41,953 nucleotides of DNA from an uncultured Streptococcus sp. (GCF_938020365.1 NZ_CALIIB010000040.1:1-41953); one strand, 5' to 3'; counted from the first letter of the stretch, positions 15,348-23,584 are shown. Translations and numbers: made by a program. The notes: generated by a model not told the origin, from the letters alone.

Positions 15348-16665
15348 CTTTTACCTCAACTTGGACCTGACCATCCCGCATAAGAATGGTCAACTGGTCC
15401 TTCTCCTTGATATCCTGACTGGACTCGATTACTGTTTCATTTTTTTGGATAATAGCGTAGCCCCGCGCCACAATTCGACTGGTGTCCAGCATGAGTAGCG
15501 CATCCGATAGCCGCTTGGCTTCAGCCACCTTATGGTCATAGATCACTGCCATATTGCTACGCAACAAGCGCTCTTGCTGGTGCACCTGCTCCTGATAGCT
15601 CTGCACCTGCCGCAGAGGTGACAAAGATTCCAAGCGATGCTGGAGAATCTTGACCTGTTGGACTTCTTCACTATAATATTCGCGAATTTTTTGCTTTAAA
15701 CGCAGATTAAGCTGATCTAACTTTTGCAGATAGCCATCATAAAGTCGCTCTGGCTGCCGAAAAATAACAGAGGAAGCCAGCTTGTCCAAGCGTTCCCGCT
15801 GGTAAGCCAGACGATTGGATGCTGCATTAGACAGACGATTTTGCTGCTGACTCAAATGCCCCAGAAGATCCAGCTTGGTGACTGGTGTCGCCAATTCCGC
15901 TGCTGCTGTGGGGGTTGCCGCTCGTCGGTCTGCCACAAAGTCAGCCAGAGTCGTGTCCGTTTCATGCCCCACACTGGAAATGATCGGAATCTGAGACTCA
16001 AATATGGCTCGCACGACGATTTCCTCATTAAAAGCCCAAAGATCCTCGATGGACCCGCCACCTCGGCCAATAATCAAGACATCCAAATCTTCTCGCTCAT
16101 TGGCTCGACGGATATTAGTCGCTACCTCTGCGGCAGCTCCTTCGCCCTGAACCTTGGTCGGAAAAAGCAGGATGTCCACGCCAGGAAAACGGCGACTGAC
16201 TGTCGTGATGATATCTCGGATGACAGCTCCACTAGGACTGGTCACCACCCCAATTTTCTTAGGAAATTGAGGCAAGGTTTGTTTAAATTTATCTTGAAAA
16301 AGACCTTCTTCTCCCAGTTTTTTCTTGAGCTGCTCGAACTGAACAGCCAAGGCGCCAATGCCGTCTGGCTCGGCCTTTTCAATGACAATCGAATAGGACC
16401 CACTTGGCTCATAGAGCTGCACACGGCCAATGACATTGACCTTCATGCCCTCTTCTAGTTCAAAACCAATCTTTTTATAAACACCTGACCAGATAGTCGC
16501 CTGAATAACTGCCTTCTCATCCTTGAGGGAGAAATACTGGTGATTGGGACGCTTGCGAAAATTGGAGACCTGACCTGTCAGATAAACCCGTTCCAAATAA
16601 GGATCTCGGTCAAACTTCATCTTCAGATAACGGGTCAAGGTCGAAACCGATAAATAATCTGGCAT
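15325..16665 (-). CDS. xseA: Exodeoxyribonuclease VII large subunit
   Basis: 446 residues. The N-terminal OB-fold (about 1-100; LTRYLKMKFDRDPYLERVYLTGQVSNF) is followed by the catalytic domain with GVVTSPSGAVIRDI, LLFPTKVQGEGA, VLIIGRGGGSIEDLWAFN and SSVGHETDTTLADFVADRRAATPTAAAE, and then a long C-terminal coiled coil that carries the small subunits. First gene of the xseA-xseB-ispA-tlyA-argR-recN operon, transcribed from an extended -10 promoter 40 bp upstream. Confidence 0.96.
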   Translation of the reverse strand: MPDYLSVSTLTRYLKMKFDRDPYLERVYLTGQVSNFRKRPNHQYFSLKDEKAVIQATIWSGVYKKIGFELEEGMKVNVIGRVQLYEPSGSYSIVIEKAEPDGIGALAVQFEQLKKKLGEEGLFQDKFKQTLPQFPKKIGVVTSPSGAVIRDIITTVSRRFPGVDILLFPTKVQGEGAAAEVATNIRRANEREDLDVLIIGRGGGSIEDLWAFNEEIVVRAIFESQIPIISSVGHETDTTLADFVADRRAATPTAAAELATPVTKLDLLGHLSQQQNRLSNAASNRLAYQRERLDKLASSVIFRQPERLYDGYLQKLDQLNLRLKQKIREYYSEEVQQVKILQHRLESLSPLRQVQSYQEQVHQQERLLRSNMAVIYDHKVAEAKRLSDALLMLDTSRIVARGYAIIQKNETVIESSQDIKEKDQLTILMRDGQVQVEVKDVKRQEI

Positions 16666-16704
16666 GTCGCTCCCTTTCTATTTTCTAGTATTTGCGTAAC
16701 CTTT

Positions 16705-16740
16705 ATTATACCAAAAAATGGAAGAAGGCGGTGCTTCCAA
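16705..16740 (-). promoter_or_regulatory. Weak terminator joined to the extended -10 promoter of xseA
   Basis: On the minus strand TGGAAG/CTTCCA (16734-16739 with 16719-16724) form a short stem, followed by six T residues and TGGTATAAT (16705-16713). The T-run would end the small HTH transcript, and the extended -10 starts xseA. Confidence 0.6.
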
Positions 16741-16766
16741 GTTCCCAATTTTCAGGATAAAAATCA

Positions 16767-16991
16767 CTAAGATTTTGTACTTTCCTTGATAATTTGATAC
16801 ATTTCAATGCGCAACTGTTGCGCAATGAATTCTAAGGTTAGTAAACTAGGAATCGAATCGCCTGCCTCAATACGAGCCAGCTGTCTGACTGTCAAACGAG
16901 TCTCATCCTCACACAACAATTCCCTTGTCATTTTACGTTGTTCCCGCAGTTCTCGAATTTTTTTCCCAATTGCTACTTTTAGCTCTGACAT
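16767..16991 (-). CDS. Orphan XRE-type HTH protein resembling the DNA-binding domain of ComR-like RRNPP regulators
   Basis: Only 74 residues: a five-helix HTH with KIRELREQRKMTRELLCEDE, LTVRQLARIEAGDSIPSLLTLEFIA and a short tail. The LCEDE-x-RLTVRQLxRIExGxSxPSL pattern is that of the N-terminal domains of ComR and related peptide-responsive streptococcal regulators, which continue into a TPR peptide-binding domain of over 200 residues. Here a stop follows directly and I see no TPR remnant in the ~100 bp before xseA. It may be a trimmed regulator that is no longer peptide-controlled, an antagonist, or a remnant. It keeps an intact frame, a good extended -10 promoter and an inverted repeat at the promoter. 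Confidence 0.75.
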   Translation of the reverse strand: MSELKVAIGKKIRELREQRKMTRELLCEDETRLTVRQLARIEAGDSIPSLLTLEFIAQQLRIEMYQIIKESTKS

Positions 16992-17055
16992 GGCACTTTC
17001 CGCACTTATCCTTTTCTACTAGATTTTATACTTTTAACTCTCATACTTTATTTTT

Positions 17056-17096
17056 ATTATAGCACAAAAAAAGTTTTCTATCGTATTAACTTTTTT
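17056..17096 (-). promoter_or_regulatory. Promoter of the orphan HTH gene with an inverted repeat
   Basis: TGCTATAAT at 17056-17064 (minus strand) is a perfect extended -10. Immediately upstream, AAAAAAGTT (17067-17075, plus) and AACTTTTTT (17088-17096) form a 9-bp inverted repeat separated by 12 bp, covering the spacer and -35 region. Candidate autoregulatory operator; AT-richness makes chance occurrence possible. Confidence 0.5.
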
Positions 17097-17177
17097 CTAT
17101 AAATTAAAAAAGTAATCATGTGAGAAAGTTCATGAATCCTAGACTTTTCCTAACTAAGACAAGATTTCCTAATCCAC

Positions 17178-17206
17178 AAAAAGAGACTCGGATTTTTCCA
17201 AGCCTC
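17178..17206 (-). terminator. Terminator of nnrD
   Basis: On the minus strand GAGGCTTGGA pairs with TCCGAGTCTC (10 bp including two wobbles), followed by TTTTT. It lies 8 bp after the stop codon. Confidence 0.82.
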
Positions 17207-17213
17207 CTAAGAT

Positions 17214-18056
17214 TTATTGACTAAAATTTTTCATCCAAGTTGAAATTTGTCGACTCAGTTCTGTCGGTAATACTACATAAGCCTCTTTGGCTAATTCATC
17301 CGCAATGGCTGAATGCAAGTAGGTCGCAGCTGTCACTCTTTCAAAAAGTGAAACCTGCTCAAATTGACCTGCAAAACCAGCAATCATCCCTGCCAAGGTA
17401 TCTCCCATACCGCCGGTGGCTTGATAGGGACCCCCAACCTGCAGCTGATAAATATCCTTTTCCCCACTCTGAAAAACTCGTGTCCCATTCCTTTTCTGTA
17501 CAACTAGAGTTCCCTTAGGAAATTGGTCAACAGCCTTTTGGCTAGATTTTTCGTCCTGCGACTCGATGGGCAAGCCAGACAAACTTTCCCATTCTTTCTG
17601 GTGAGGGGTAAAAATTGTCTGGGAGTTTGGAAAAGGCAGAGCTTGCTTGGCAAAAAGTGAGATAGCGCCCCCATCCATGATCAAGATTTGTTGCTTGTTT
17701 ACAAGCTGTAAAACCAGCTGTAGCACTGATTTCTCTAAAGAATTTTCAGACAAACCCGGTCCGATTAAAATAACAGTAGCCTTGCGGATCTGATTCATCA
17801 GTCGCTCTTGCTCCCACAAATCAAAGGCCATAGCCTCTGGCAAATGGGCATGGAGGGCGGAAATATTGTCCCGTTCAGTTGCAACTGTCACCAAACCAGC
17901 TCCGCTCCTTACCGCAGCCAAAGCAGCCATGATAATAGCCCCTCCGTAGGGATAGGTCCCGCCAATCAATAGCAAACGACCATAGTTACCTTTATGACTG
18001 TCTGGCGATCGATTTATAATAACCTTTTTCAAAAGCCTGGCACTGACTAGTTTCAT
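17214..18056 (-). CDS. nnrD: ADP-dependent NAD(P)H-hydrate dehydratase
   Basis: Repairs hydrated NADH and NADPH; ribokinase-like fold, 280 residues. Diagnostic segments: HKGNYGRLLLIGGTYPYGGA, RSGAGLVTVAT, VILIGPGLSEN, a TPHQKEWESLSG segment, and the C-terminal nucleotide-binding motif ATGGMGDTLAGMIAGF with the catalytic Asp. Many species fuse this domain to the epimerase NnrE; here the dehydratase is a stand-alone gene. AGAGG precedes the ATG. Single-gene unit. Confidence 0.9.
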   Translation of the reverse strand: MKLVSARLLKKVIINRSPDSHKGNYGRLLLIGGTYPYGGAIIMAALAAVRSGAGLVTVATERDNISALHAHLPEAMAFDLWEQERLMNQIRKATVILIGPGLSENSLEKSVLQLVLQLVNKQQILIMDGGAISLFAKQALPFPNSQTIFTPHQKEWESLSGLPIESQDEKSSQKAVDQFPKGTLVVQKRNGTRVFQSGEKDIYQLQVGGPYQATGGMGDTLAGMIAGFAGQFEQVSLFERVTAATYLHSAIADELAKEAYVVLPTELSRQISTWMKNFSQ

Positions 18057-18507
18057 CTTTCATCCTCTATAATCATTTAAATGTTTTCAAAAACCAATAT
18101 TACTCGCTCGAGCAAACCAAGCAAAGAAATTCGACTGCCATTTTCTATCCCTGATAAGCATATCTTTATTGAGTTCTAGTTGCGTAAGAGAAAGGTGCCG
18201 AACCAAACAAAAAGCATTATCTTTTTTCACTTCAAAATCAAAAGCTAAGATTACTCTCCATCTCGCCAGTTACCACCAATAAGCAAATCCTATACTTTGA
18301 CAATTTTTTCCGAAATTTCCAATCTTTATTTCGACCCGAGCAATTTTTCTTCTCCCATATTTTACCATATTTTCGCTCGATACTTAAAATGAAGAAACCG
18401 ATTCAGAGAAAGGGCCGTTTGAAACTATTACATCACTTACTACCACAGTACCTAAAAAATCGAGACTTTCATCAAAGAAAACTCTACCACGAAACCCTAG
18501 CCTCATC
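18057..18507. other. Intergenic stretch without a recognised gene
   Basis: About 450 bp upstream of nnrD. No reading frame of convincing length or similarity on either strand. TGGTAAAAT at 18359-18367 (minus) could be a distant extended -10 for nnrD with a ~295-nt leader, but support is weak. Confidence 0.5.
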
Positions 18508-18874
18508 TAAAAAGGGCCCAGCGGATTTTTAAAAACATGCAGTTGCCAATACAACTCTTTGCTTGTAACCAAAAACAGCTATCGGCTTATCCAAACAAAT
18601 AAATTTATCTTGAAAACAAAAAAGGTCCATTGGAGCCTAATAAGCGGAAACTCGCTGCCACGAGTTCCCATCTGCAATCTGAAACAATCCACTGGACATT
18701 TTGACGAAAACCTCGTTTTCTTGATCCGCAACTTAAAAAGGTCCATTGGACCTTTTCTAAATGTTAAGTTACTATCATAACTTTCTATCAACAACCTAAA
18801 AATGTCTCCCAGACATTTTGAAGAAAACTCTGTTTTCTTTATCTGCAACTTAAAAAGGTCCACTGGACCTTTTT
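18508..18874 (-). repeat. Degenerate ~117-bp repeat array of positioned hairpins downstream of livF
   Basis: Three units plus a final hairpin. Each unit has hairpin 1 (GGTCCA-n-TGGACC), hairpin 2, hairpin 3 (AATGTCT-type) and hairpin 4 (GAAAAC/GTTTTC). Centres: hairpin 1 at about 18520, 18630, 18746 and 18863; hairpin 2 at 18548, 18657 and 18774; hairpin 3 at 18582, 18692 and 18809; hairpin 4 at 18601, 18713 and 18830. Hairpin 2 has unrelated arm sequences in each unit but stays paired at the same offset. The unit nearest nnrD is the most decayed. The final hairpin 1, directly after the livF stop and flanked by A5/T5, probably acts as the liv terminator. A 94-codon minus-strand frame runs through it as 39-residue repeats, but it starts with GTG inside a hairpin and is unlikely to be a real gene. 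Confidence 0.75.
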
Positions 18875-19583
18875 AACCACCTAGATATGCTTTGCGGACT
18901 TCGTCAGAAGCGAGAAGCTCTTGACCTGTTCCGGACAGAACGATTTTTCCTGTTTCAAGGACATAACCGCGATTGGCAATAGAGAGAGCCTTATTGGCAT
19001 TTTGCTCAATCAAAAGAACAGTTGTACCCTGCTTTTGGATATCTTGAATGATATCAAAGATTTCTTGAATGAAGATTGGCGCTAGCCCCATTGATGGCTC
19101 ATCCAAGAGTAAGAGCTTAGGAGTAGACATGAGCGCTCGACCCATAGCCAACATCTGCTGCTCACCACCCGAAAGGGTTGCAGCATCTTGGTTTTTACGC
19201 TCTTCCAAGCGTGGGAAACGAGAGAAGACCTTTTTGAGATTGGCTTGATTTTCTTCACGATTTTTCTTAAGAAAAGCTCCCATTTCAAGGTTCTCCAAGA
19301 CAGTCAAACCAGGGAAAATATGGCGCCCTTCTGGAACCTGTGAAAGCCCCGCAGCCACAATCTTTTGAGCAGGCACTTTTTGAATTTCATTACCTAAAAA
19401 TTCAATCTTCCCAGCACTTGGGCGAACCAAACCAGAGATCGTGCGAAGGATAGTCGTTTTACCAGCACCATTGGCACCGATAAGGGAAACAACCTCTCCT
19501 TCGTTGACTTCAAAGCTGACGTCACGGACAGCCTGAATCATGCCATAGTGGACAGATAGGTTTTCAACTTTGAGCATGGACAT
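18873..19583 (-). CDS. livF: Branched-chain amino-acid ABC transporter, ATPase subunit LivF
   Basis: 236 residues. Walker A GANGAGKTT near residue 35, signature LSGGEQQMLAMGRAL, Walker B LLLLDEPSMGLAP and switch His region VLLIEQNANKAL. The QVPEGRHIFPGLTVLENLEMGA segment is characteristic of LivF. Its ATG overlaps the livG stop (TAATG), with GGAGGTGA inside the end of livG. Pairs with LivG under the LivH/LivM channel for import of Leu, Ile and Val. Last gene of livJHMGF. Confidence 0.95.
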   Translation of the reverse strand: MSMLKVENLSVHYGMIQAVRDVSFEVNEGEVVSLIGANGAGKTTILRTISGLVRPSAGKIEFLGNEIQKVPAQKIVAAGLSQVPEGRHIFPGLTVLENLEMGAFLKKNREENQANLKKVFSRFPRLEERKNQDAATLSGGEQQMLAMGRALMSTPKLLLLDEPSMGLAPIFIQEIFDIIQDIQKQGTTVLLIEQNANKALSIANRGYVLETGKIVLSGTGQELLASDEVRKAYLGG

Positions 19584-20347
19584 TAGGCTTCACCTCCTAG
19601 ATAAGCTTCAATAACGCGTTTGTCATTCTTAATCTCATCTGGTGTGCCGTGGGCAATCAAGCGACCGTACTCTAGTACGTAGATGCGCTCAGTTACTTCC
19701 ATAACCAGACTCATATCATGCTCAATCAGCATGATGGTAATGTTAAATTCATTTTTAATCCGACGAATCAGGGCAGTCAGCTCAGCAGTTTCCTGTGGAT
19801 TCATCCCAGCAGCTGGCTCATCCAAGAAGAGAATCTTAGGCTCTGTGGCAAGCGCTCGGACAATCTCCAGACGACGCTGTTGACCATAAGCCAAATTTTT
19901 AGCCAAGGTTTCTGCTTCCTTATCCAAGTCAAAGATAGCCAGCAATTCCAGAGCTTTTGCTTTCAATTCCTCTTCATTTTTATAAAATGCTGGAAGGCGG
20001 AAGAAAGAAGCCAGCACATGAGGTTTATGGTGATTACCAAAAGCAATCAACACATTGTCCAAGACTGTCAAATCTTTAAAAAGACGGATATTTTGGAAAG
20101 TCCGGCTGAGACCCAGTGTTGCAATTTTGTAAGGTGTTTTGCCATTCAGCAAATGACCATCCAAAGTAACCGTTCCCTCACTCGGTTCATAAACACCTGT
20201 CAAAAGGTTGAAAAGAGTTGTTTTCCCAGCACCGTTAGGCCCGATAAGACCGACCAGTTCCCCTTCGTTTAATTCCAGAGTTACGTCACTAACAGCTGTT
20301 AGTCCTCCAAAATTTTTGGTTAATTTTTTTACATCAAGAAGTGCCAT
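19583..20347 (-). CDS. livG: Branched-chain amino-acid ABC transporter, ATPase subunit LivG
   Basis: 254 residues. Walker A GPNGAGKTTLFNLLTG, LSRTFQNIRLFKDLTVLDNVLIA typical of LivG, signature LAYGQQRRLEIVRALA, Walker B ILFLDEPAAGMNP, and IMLIEHDMSLVMEVTERIYVLEYG. Overlaps livM by one base (TAATG). Partner of LivF. Confidence 0.95.
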   Translation of the reverse strand: MALLDVKKLTKNFGGLTAVSDVTLELNEGELVGLIGPNGAGKTTLFNLLTGVYEPSEGTVTLDGHLLNGKTPYKIATLGLSRTFQNIRLFKDLTVLDNVLIAFGNHHKPHVLASFFRLPAFYKNEEELKAKALELLAIFDLDKEAETLAKNLAYGQQRRLEIVRALATEPKILFLDEPAAGMNPQETAELTALIRRIKNEFNITIMLIEHDMSLVMEVTERIYVLEYGRLIAHGTPDEIKNDKRVIEAYLGGEA

Positions 20348-21300
20348 TATTCTTTGACCTCCTTATTCTTTTTAAAGAGCTTAGCCAAGCTAAATTCCCA
20401 AGTACCAAGCAAGCCGCCTGGACGGAAAATCATCACCAAGATTAGGGCAAGCGAATAAACAATCATCCGAACACTTGAGATATCTTGTAAAAGCATATTG
20501 AGGATACCCAATACCACTGCCGCAACGATTGCTCCAGTCATTGAGCCAAGACCGCCAAAAACGACGATAATCAAGACATTGATTGTATTGATAAAGGAAT
20601 AGTCTTTTGGTACAACAGAACCGACAAATCCAGCCTGCAAAGAACCTGCAATAGAAGCTGTAATGGCACCAAAAACGAAAGCAATGACTTTAATTTTTGT
20701 TGTATTGACACCGACAGACTCTGCCGCAATCTCGTCCTCGCGAACAGACAAGGTGCTACGTCCGATAGGACTGCGGAGGAAGTTAAGAGTCAAAATAGTT
20801 GTAATTACGACAAAGACATAAACCAACTGCCAAGAGGTAAAGTTAGGAATGGATAGGATACCTGCCGCACCATTAGTTAGATCGCCTCCATTGACAATCA
20901 AAATCCGGATAATTTCAGAAACACCCAGCGTCGCAATTGCCAAATAGTCTCCCTTTAAGCGCAGGGTCGGAATACCAACAAGCAGAGCTACTGCACCTGC
21001 AATCACAGCGCCAACCAACATAGCAATAAAGAAAGTGCCATAGTTTGGAGATTTAGAGCCCATGATAGCTACTGCATAGGCACCAATGGCCATAAAGCCA
21101 GCATGCCCAAGCGAGAATTGCCCAGAAAAACCAACGATAAGATTGAGGCCAACAGCCAAGATAATATTAATCCCAATCTGCTCAAAGATTTGCAGATAGA
21201 AAGGATTGAGAATACCTGTGCTAGCAAGCACTGTCATCAATAGATAGCCAAAGAGGATCAGAGCAAGCCATAACGCATTTACTTTTAAATTATTTTTCAT
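20347..21300 (-). CDS. livM: Branched-chain amino-acid ABC transporter permease LivM
   Basis: 317-residue membrane protein with multiple hydrophobic segments. GLNLIVGFSGQFSLGHAGFMAIGAYA and the EAA-like cytoplasmic loop SVREDEIAAESVGVNTTKIKVIAF identify the LivM branch, as does the C-terminal IFRPGGLLG. Forms the channel with LivH. Three nt separate it from livH. Confidence 0.93.
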   Translation of the reverse strand: MKNNLKVNALWLALILFGYLLMTVLASTGILNPFYLQIFEQIGINIILAVGLNLIVGFSGQFSLGHAGFMAIGAYAVAIMGSKSPNYGTFFIAMLVGAVIAGAVALLVGIPTLRLKGDYLAIATLGVSEIIRILIVNGGDLTNGAAGILSIPNFTSWQLVYVFVVITTILTLNFLRSPIGRSTLSVREDEIAAESVGVNTTKIKVIAFVFGAITASIAGSLQAGFVGSVVPKDYSFINTINVLIIVVFGGLGSMTGAIVAAVVLGILNMLLQDISSVRMIVYSLALILVMIFRPGGLLGTWEFSLAKLFKKNKEVKE

Positions 21301-21303
21301 ACA

Positions 21304-22185
21304 TTACACCTTCTCTTTCACGTTTTTACCTAGAATACCAGCTGGACGAACCAATAGAATGATAATCAAGATCGCATACACAATCGCATCACGGAAATCT
21401 GACAGTCCAACTGCTGTTGCAAAAGTTTCCAAGAGGCCGATTACAAAACCACCCAAAGCTGCCCCAGGGATGATACCAATTCCTCCCAAAACTGCCGCAA
21501 CGAAGGACTTGATACCTGGTGTCATTCCCATCAGTGGCTCAAGTGAGTTGTAGTAAAGAGCAATCAGCACCCCTGCTGCTCCTGCCAAGGCTGAACCCAA
21601 GGCAAAAGTAAAGCTGATCGTACGATTGACATTAATCCCCATCAGCTGGGCAGCATCGCTATCCACGGAAACAGCTCGCATGGCTTTACCCATTTTCGTC
21701 TTTTGCACAATAAACTGCAAACCAACCATGAGTAAAATAGAAATTCCCAAAATCATCAATTGAATATTGGAAATCGAAATTGGCCCAAGTGTATAACGTA
21801 CTGTTTTAATCACTTGAGGGAAGGAGCGAGTATTGGCACCTACAAAAAAGACCATCCCGTACTCCAAAAGGAAAGAAACCCCAATTGCTGTGATCAAGGC
21901 TGCAATCCGTGTTGAATTGCGCAACGGACGATAGGCTAAGAATTCAATCACTACACCGAGGATTGCTGTACCAACCATAGATAAAATAAGGGCCACAAAG
22001 AAATTCAGGTGAAGGGTGTTAATCAGGTAATATCCCATGAAAGCACCGATCATATAAATGTCTCCATGCGCGAAATTAATCAGTTTGATAATTCCGTAAA
22101 CCATGGTATAACCCAAGGCCAGAAGCGCATAGACACTCCCCAAAATCAATCCATTGGCTAGCTGCTGAAGAATTTGTTCGAGCAT
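21304..22185 (-). CDS. livH: Branched-chain amino-acid ABC transporter permease LivH
   Basis: 293-residue membrane protein. NGLILGSVYALLALGYTMVYGIIKLINFAHGD is the LivH hallmark; AVSVDSDAAQLMGINVNRTISFTFALGSALAG is the ATPase-contact loop; the end reads LLVRPAGILGKNVKEKV. First gene after the livJ-livH attenuator-like hairpin. Confidence 0.95.
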   Translation of the reverse strand: MLEQILQQLANGLILGSVYALLALGYTMVYGIIKLINFAHGDIYMIGAFMGYYLINTLHLNFFVALILSMVGTAILGVVIEFLAYRPLRNSTRIAALITAIGVSFLLEYGMVFFVGANTRSFPQVIKTVRYTLGPISISNIQLMILGISILLMVGLQFIVQKTKMGKAMRAVSVDSDAAQLMGINVNRTISFTFALGSALAGAAGVLIALYYNSLEPLMGMTPGIKSFVAAVLGGIGIIPGAALGGFVIGLLETFATAVGLSDFRDAIVYAILIIILLVRPAGILGKNVKEKV

Positions 22186-22289
22186 TCCACACCACTCTTT
22201 CTAATATAAAATAAGAGCAGAAACAACAATCTCAGACGAAGCCTTGTCTTGCCGTCTCTACTCAAACATCATAAGCAAGTAAGAAACAA

Positions 22290-22315
22290 GTCAAAGACTG
22301 GGTTTGTCCCCAGCC
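22290..22315 (-). terminator. Partial terminator (attenuator) between livJ and livH
   Basis: On the minus strand GGCTGGG pairs with CCCAGTC (7 bp, one wobble) and is followed by a short T-poor tail (TTTGACTTG). It lies just after the livJ stop in a 139-bp gap. A leaky hairpin here would give more binding-protein mRNA than permease mRNA. The arms resemble the GGCTGGGACA end of the repeat element at 36358-36534. Confidence 0.55.
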
Positions 22316-22324
22316 TCAGACCCT

Positions 22325-23485
22325 TTATTCAGGTTTAACTGTCTCAACAGTATCTACTTTACCATCTTTCAAACCAATCATCAAGGCTGTCTTCACAGGG
22401 TTGTGATCTTTATCAATGGTAATAGATCCAGTAACTCCTTCAAAGTCTTTTAACTTAGCAAGGTTATCTTTAATATCTACAGATGTTTTTGCACCCTTAG
22501 ATGCTTCTGCTGCCATGTAAACTGCGTCATATGAGAGCGCTGCAAACATAGAAGGTTCTTCATTGTATTTAGCCTTGTAAGCTTCAACGAATTTCTTCGC
22601 TTTATCTGTCATGTCACCTGAAGTTGAGAAACCAGATACATAATAAACATTAGTTGCTGCTGCTGGAGTTGCTTGTTCTACAAACTTAGCATCGCTAAAT
22701 CCGTCTGGTCCAACAATTGTTTGAGTGATACCCAAACCGCGCGCTTGGTTCACCAATTTACCAGCTTCTGTGTAGTAACCTAGTACAACCAGTGAATCAA
22801 ATTCTTTGCTCTTGATCTTTGTCAAAGCAGCTTGGAAATCTGAATCACCAGAAGCGAAGGTTTCTGTCGTAACGATTTCACCCTTGTATTCTTTCTTGAA
22901 GGCTTCAGCCATTCCTTTAGCGTAGTCGCTTGAGTTGTCATAATAGAGTACAACTTTCTTAGCTTTCAAGTTTTCTGTTACATATTTAGAGATAACTTTA
23001 CCTTGGTAACTATCAGTAAAGGTTGCACGATACAGATAGTCTTGGTTTTTTGTCAAATCATCCTGTGTAGCACTTGGCGTTACCAAAGGCACACCAGCTT
23101 TACCAGCATTGGCAATTGCAGCCGCAACTCCACCTGAAGTCGCAGGACCGATGATTGTATTCACCTTGTCTTGAGTCGCCAAGCTTGTAGAAATAGTAGC
23201 TGCTTCTGCTGTTTCTGATTTATTATCTTTATCAGTGACTTCGATCTTCTTACCGTCTACACCGCCAGCTGCATTGATTTCATCAACAGCAAGCTGAGCA
23301 CCGTGTTGTTCTGCAGTACCGTAAGCTGCTACAGCACCAGTTTCTTCAAAGTTGAAACCGAACTTAAGTGTTTTACCGATTTCTGTTCCAGTAGCGGATG
23401 AGTTGTTTGTCGAAACCTCTCCACAGGCTGCTAGAAGCGCAGCACTAGCAAAAGCTACAAGCGAAAGTGCAAATTTTTTCTTCAT
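22325..23485 (-). CDS. livJ: Branched-chain amino-acid-binding lipoprotein LivJ
   Basis: Substrate-binding lipoprotein of 386 residues. The signal peptide MKKKFALSLVAFASAALLAAC ends in a lipobox with Cys21. The mature part is a periplasmic-binding-protein type 1 fold with KFGFNFEETGAVAAYG, GAQLAVDEINAAGGVDGKK, IIGPATSGGVAAAI, VPLVTPSATQDDLT and YRATFTDSYQGKV. Membrane-anchored outside the cell, it delivers Leu/Ile/Val to LivHM. First gene of the operon, behind a promoter containing a CodY-type box. Confidence 0.95.
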   Translation of the reverse strand: MKKKFALSLVAFASAALLAACGEVSTNNSSATGTEIGKTLKFGFNFEETGAVAAYGTAEQHGAQLAVDEINAAGGVDGKKIEVTDKDNKSETAEAATISTSLATQDKVNTIIGPATSGGVAAAIANAGKAGVPLVTPSATQDDLTKNQDYLYRATFTDSYQGKVISKYVTENLKAKKVVLYYDNSSDYAKGMAEAFKKEYKGEIVTTETFASGDSDFQAALTKIKSKEFDSLVVLGYYTEAGKLVNQARGLGITQTIVGPDGFSDAKFVEQATPAAATNVYYVSGFSTSGDMTDKAKKFVEAYKAKYNEEPSMFAALSYDAVYMAAEASKGAKTSVDIKDNLAKLKDFEGVTGSITIDKDHNPVKTALMIGLKDGKVDTVETVKPE

Positions 23486-23537
23486 GAATAATCTCCTCTA
23501 TTTTGTTTTTTGCTTTGTTTGCAAATGATATAGTAAG

Positions 23538-23566
23538 AATATACCGAATTATCTGACAATTGTCAA
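23538..23566 (-). promoter_or_regulatory. livJ promoter with an embedded CodY box
   Basis: TTGACA (23561-23566), exactly 17 bp, then TATATT (23538-23543) on the minus strand: a near-consensus sigma-A promoter. AATTATCTGACAATT at 23547-23561 fits the CodY consensus AATTTTCWGAAAATT at 13 of 15 positions and fills the spacer up to the -35. CodY bound here would block RNA polymerase when branched-chain amino acids and GTP are plentiful. Confidence 0.82.
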
Positions 23567-23584
23567 CCCAAAGAAGCCATTTTT

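Noticed and set aside
15724..16458. 244-codon plus-strand frame antisense to xseA
   Set aside because: xseA is unambiguous on the other strand over its full length; the frame has no recognisable protein features.
18352..18367. Micro-frame beginning ATGGGAGAAG next to a TGGTAAAAT element upstream of nnrD
   Set aside because: The ATG would lie upstream of the expected start point, so it could not be translated from that promoter.
18579..18863. 94-codon minus-strand frame with 39-residue repeats after livF
   Set aside because: It starts with GTG inside the final hairpin where any ribosome site would be paired, and its repeat is explained by the 117-bp hairpin units. Kept as a note, not called a gene.
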